Shown here: positions 60,739 through 64,000 of the stretch, piece after piece
Layout: each line of letters starts with the position of its first letter
Numbering within the stretch: the first letter of the stretch is position 1
Assembly: GCF_032854445.1 (NCBI RefSeq)
Contig: NC_088300.1
Span: forward strand, 3,286,001 to 3,350,000
Source of the DNA: Liolophura sinensis
Lineage: Eukaryota > Mollusca > Polyplacophora > Chitonida > Chitonidae
Reading direction: 5' to 3'
Length of the DNA stretch: 64,000 bases
Made by a program: the position numbers and the translations under genes
Notes under the pieces: generated by a model
What the model was told of the DNA's origin: nothing
What the model saw: only the letters and a program-made list of their open reading frames with translations
Databases searched by the model: none

Positions 60739-62515
60739 CACACAGCTTTGACGTATCTCGGTCAAATCAACTAAGCTTATCGTTGATTGGTCTAAACGCA
60801 TGACCTTTGCTGAGGGAGTAAAAGAGAATGGCAGTACGAAATATGCCATTTTTTTTACACATTTCTTCATTTCGGGGGGCAGAATAGACTTTAAAACCTT
60901 TGTCTTGGTGTTTGTAGTGTAGCCTGATACCCCTGAACCTTGTTTCATAGCTTGTCAAATCCCTAGAATGCTGTGGTGTTAAACCCGCTACAGCGGTGTC
61001 AAACCCTTAAACATTCTACCAAAAGAGAACCTACATTCTCTGCAAAACCTGTAAACTTATAAACTTATAACTTTGTTAGAAACTTTGTTGCTACCTTGTT
61101 GTTAACATGCAGAAAATCACCAGCCTACCTGAGTTGAGTACTGCCGGACACTACTTAACTTGAGGTACCAAGGTTTCGTGTAGGACAGCATTTTGGCTGA
61201 GATCAGTAGTTTACACCTGTTGCTGAAGAGATGAAGAGGTTCACAGATAAACCATGAACCAGGTGTTCCTCTTACTTCCTCAATATCAGACTCAATGGAC
61301 AGTTACAAGATCATTTCCCCAGATAGCCCACTGCCTACCATGCTGTCATAAAGGTTAAAGGCTCGCAAACCAGTGGACATGCAACATATAGCGTCAGTGA
61401 TATGTGTGACGCAAACCTGAATGACGACATCGATATATAGATGGATCCACCTCAAGAGAAAATTTTATGGGCGCAACAAAATAAGGATGAATCAGGCCTT
61501 GTTATATTTGTATCTAGGGCATGGTGGCCCAGATACACCTGAGATATGATTCGTCATCACTCGTTAAGAGGGAGGATCCTGACCATACCTGTACGATGGC
61601 TTTGTTTAAGTGGGCGCAGGTTTTAAAACCATTTCACTCATGGGGATCAGCAGATGTATGACCATATAATGCTCTAGCCATTATGTCTCATGGCCTTTTC
61701 CATTTACAAGACAGGTATGTGATATCTCTATTAGCACTTTAATATCCACATGGAGGACAGTGAAGGATGGTGCTGTACTGGTCTACAGAGAGGCCCACCT
61801 GAGCCCCCGAGTCACCCAATGACCATGCCTGAAGCTAATGACCTCAAAGCCAAGCAATGTGATAAGCCACCCACCTCCTCCTCCAAGTGCCTCTACTGCA
61901 GTCATGCGGGATGGTCTTTTATACATCGAAGCAGGATTTTTATTACACATAAAACTTTTGATGGCCATTGCAGTTGGAAGAATGCGAACCATACGCCAGA
62001 CATATGTATTACCGATATTGAGATGTTAACATCACGGCATAAAAACTCATATGCTCTCCACCTCTGCTTACTGAAGGCCTCCGGGGTTTAATTACTGCGA
62101 TGTGAAAGCATTTAATCCATTTCTGTGTAACAAGAGATTATACATATTATGTCTTGTAAGGTTTGAGAGCGAACAGGTTATATTAAATACACATGGATCT
62201 CCATTTCTTCAGAAAACCGGATGAATGACAATGGTTTTGGATATCAAAGATACACTACAGTTTTAAGGAATTCAGAATTGTTGCGGACTGGCTGAATGAT
62301 TAGAGCTGCATGCATAGATTCCCAATAGTAAAACAAAAGTAAGTGTAAAACTGATCTGACATGAAGGTTAAAGCCATTGGCAAAGTTAGTACGTAGCTTT
62401 AAGTGTGGTATTCTTACAATGATACATGGTCAAAAAGAATCAAGTGAACGAAATACGAAATGAGAATGTAAATAGCAGCATCGCCTGGCCTTTGGCATTA
62501 TATTCACTTCTGCTA
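60739..62515. other. No gene recognised; possible SNAP25 upstream or promoter region
   Basis: Includes an inverted CCAAT (GATTGG) near 60784 and an imperfect dyad near 60977-61010. A 113-codon ATG frame at 61750-62091 is open on the plus strand but resembles no family. Confidence 0.25.
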
Positions 62516-62697
62516 CCCAACTGGTTCAGCAATCAACTGGGTTCTGCCCGAAGATCACTCAACACTGATCATCCAGGTTTGATCAATCCAAACCCCACTG
62601 GCTCAGCAGTCTGCTGGGTTCTGCCCGAAGATCACTCAACACTGATCATCCAGGTTTGATCAATCCAAACCCCACTGGCTCAGCAGTCTGCTGGAAT
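62516..62697. repeat. 77-bp tandem repeat, about 2.3 units
   Basis: GGGTTCTGCCCGAAGATCAC recurs at 62539 and 62616, and a diverged third start (GGAATCTGCC) at 62693. The remainder to 64000 shows no feature I can support. Confidence 0.9.
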
Positions 62698-64000
62698 CTG
62701 CCAGACCAAGATCAAAGGATACTGCCACCGTTGGTGCCTGTATGCTGATTGGGAATAACATGAGGTGCAATCACTGGACAATCACAAAGGCTAAATATGC
62801 AAAAGGCAGCCAAGAAACAGGACACTAAGGAACTAAACATTTAAAGTGAAAGACAGCACTTGACTTATGTCTATGTCCACTGAAAGACTACCATTCAAAG
62901 TATCTTAAACCGGCATTAAATATTTTTTAAAAAATTTTTTCTCCCTTATCAAAGGTGACGTCACGTTTACTCCAGCTCTCTAACGTACAAGGTTCTGTAG
63001 AATAATCTAAGCAGTAGCCTATGGCAGATAAAAGTTGTGGACTTCGGTAATGAAGGCCCAAGTGTTAAATATAGTTTTTTTGGAAATTGGACATACAAAA
63101 ACATGTTTTCTACTGCTTGAACTGTTGATACGGTAGGCCTACAATATGATTTACAAGAACTCTAGCGACCCTGTTTAAATAGTCTAGATGCAGATGCATG
63201 GCTGGGGTGTTCCTGGTTCAGGCCTCTATTAAATGTTTACACAATACAACTAGACTCATGCTCAATTCTGAAACATATGGAAATAATTCTAAGCACTACT
63301 GAGGCTGATTCAGGCATTTGACTGTCGCTGGGTTTTATGCTTCATTTCTGCAGCAGTGGCTTCTAAGGTGAAAGTTCATCTTGAACACGGCCTTTCAATA
63401 ATTTTATTGTATTTTATAAAAGAAAAACCAAAAACCTACCCTTGTATGTGAGAAAGACGAAGGAACAAAATTTAATTGTTCAGTGGTAATAAATTCTGAG
63501 AAAACTTATATCATTCAAGATTCACTTATCTTTAAGCGATGTTAGGTGAAATGCTGTGTTCTCATTCCCACAAATCGTCTGCATCCCAAATGAACTTGCA
63601 CTGACTATAATATTTGTTATTTAGAAACTGTTGACTAAACGCTAAAATGAACGACAAAGAATGTAGTTAAGGAGATAAAATGCATGTTGAGTCGAGATGG
63701 TATGCTACTGTAAGATATATAATTTGTGATACCGTCGCTGAATATTACAAGGCTTTGTAAATAACTGATTTTACATTTGTGGTAAAATGATAACGGCCTG
63801 CCCCGCAACACTTTGTGGCATGGTCCTTCGGCTAAATGTAAATAAATTGCTGTAAAAGATCTCAAAATGATGTCTTACACAGTAATTCTGTGTCATATGT
63901 CACTTCATGGAGTGAATGGATAAAGGCTTAGGCTGTGCAATCTGATAGCAACGTGTTTGATTGGATAAAATTCTGAAGATGGATGCCTCAACTCACACCA

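Noticed and set aside
61750-62091. 113-codon ATG frame
   Set aside because: Starts with a real ATG, but composition and order match nothing known, and there is no splice or promoter evidence.

Overview
This is animal nuclear DNA: intron-rich genes with GT-AG splice sites, long AT-rich introns, many minisatellites, and SINE and LINE retroposons. The commonest SINE ends in ...ACACCAATCAAATAAATAAA and carries a conserved central block about gaaaCCgGGCAGAGCCCgGGGGAAACCCAC; I associate this SINE type with lophotrochozoans. The SNAP-25 palmitoylation segment ([12 protein letters not shown]) also looks molluscan. I infer a mollusc or close relative (a brachiopod is possible). I saw no retrovirus, LTR element, Polinton or CRISPR.

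Six host genes are recognisable. From left to right they are TASP1 (minus strand, 13 coding exons, 11371 to 693), SDHAF1 and TAMM41 (plus strand, single coding exons only 56 bp apart, 13093-14510), NTPCR (minus, 5 exons, 27537 to 19852), LRRC57 (plus, 5 exons, 27717-31024) and SNAP25 (minus, at least 7 exons, about 57256 to 42255). NTPCR and LRRC57 are divergent, with 179 bp between their start codons; that gap holds ETS, E-box and NRF1-like motifs. TASP1 and the SDHAF1-TAMM41 pair are also divergent around a CpG-rich patch near 11.5 kb. These are housekeeping genes (protease, complex II assembly, cardiolipin synthesis, nucleotide hydrolysis, N-myristoylated LRR protein). SNAP25 is the only neuronal or secretory gene.

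The points that most deserve follow-up are these. (1) SNAP25 has two alternative, frame-equivalent 49-bp versions of the exon carrying the SNARE zero-layer Gln. (2) SNAP25 has two alternative terminal coding exons, the proximal one with its own AATAAA. (3) TASP1 has a seven-copy tandem amplification of one exon with its splice signals, including two copies readable as in-frame cassette exons. (4) SDHAF1 and TAMM41 are packed like a dicistronic unit. (5) TASP1 exon 9 has a one-base frame break in a G-run.

Most remaining sequence is minisatellite (units of about 19, 21, 23, 27, 29, 31, 45/48, 72, 77, 92 and 103-124 bp), three tRNA-derived SINE families, two decayed LINEs and one unclassified dispersed repeat of about 0.5 kb. 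The intervals 36.3-42.1 kb and 58.8-64 kb hold no gene I can recognise. All exon calls were made by reading the sequence against remembered family sequences; no database or alignment was run.
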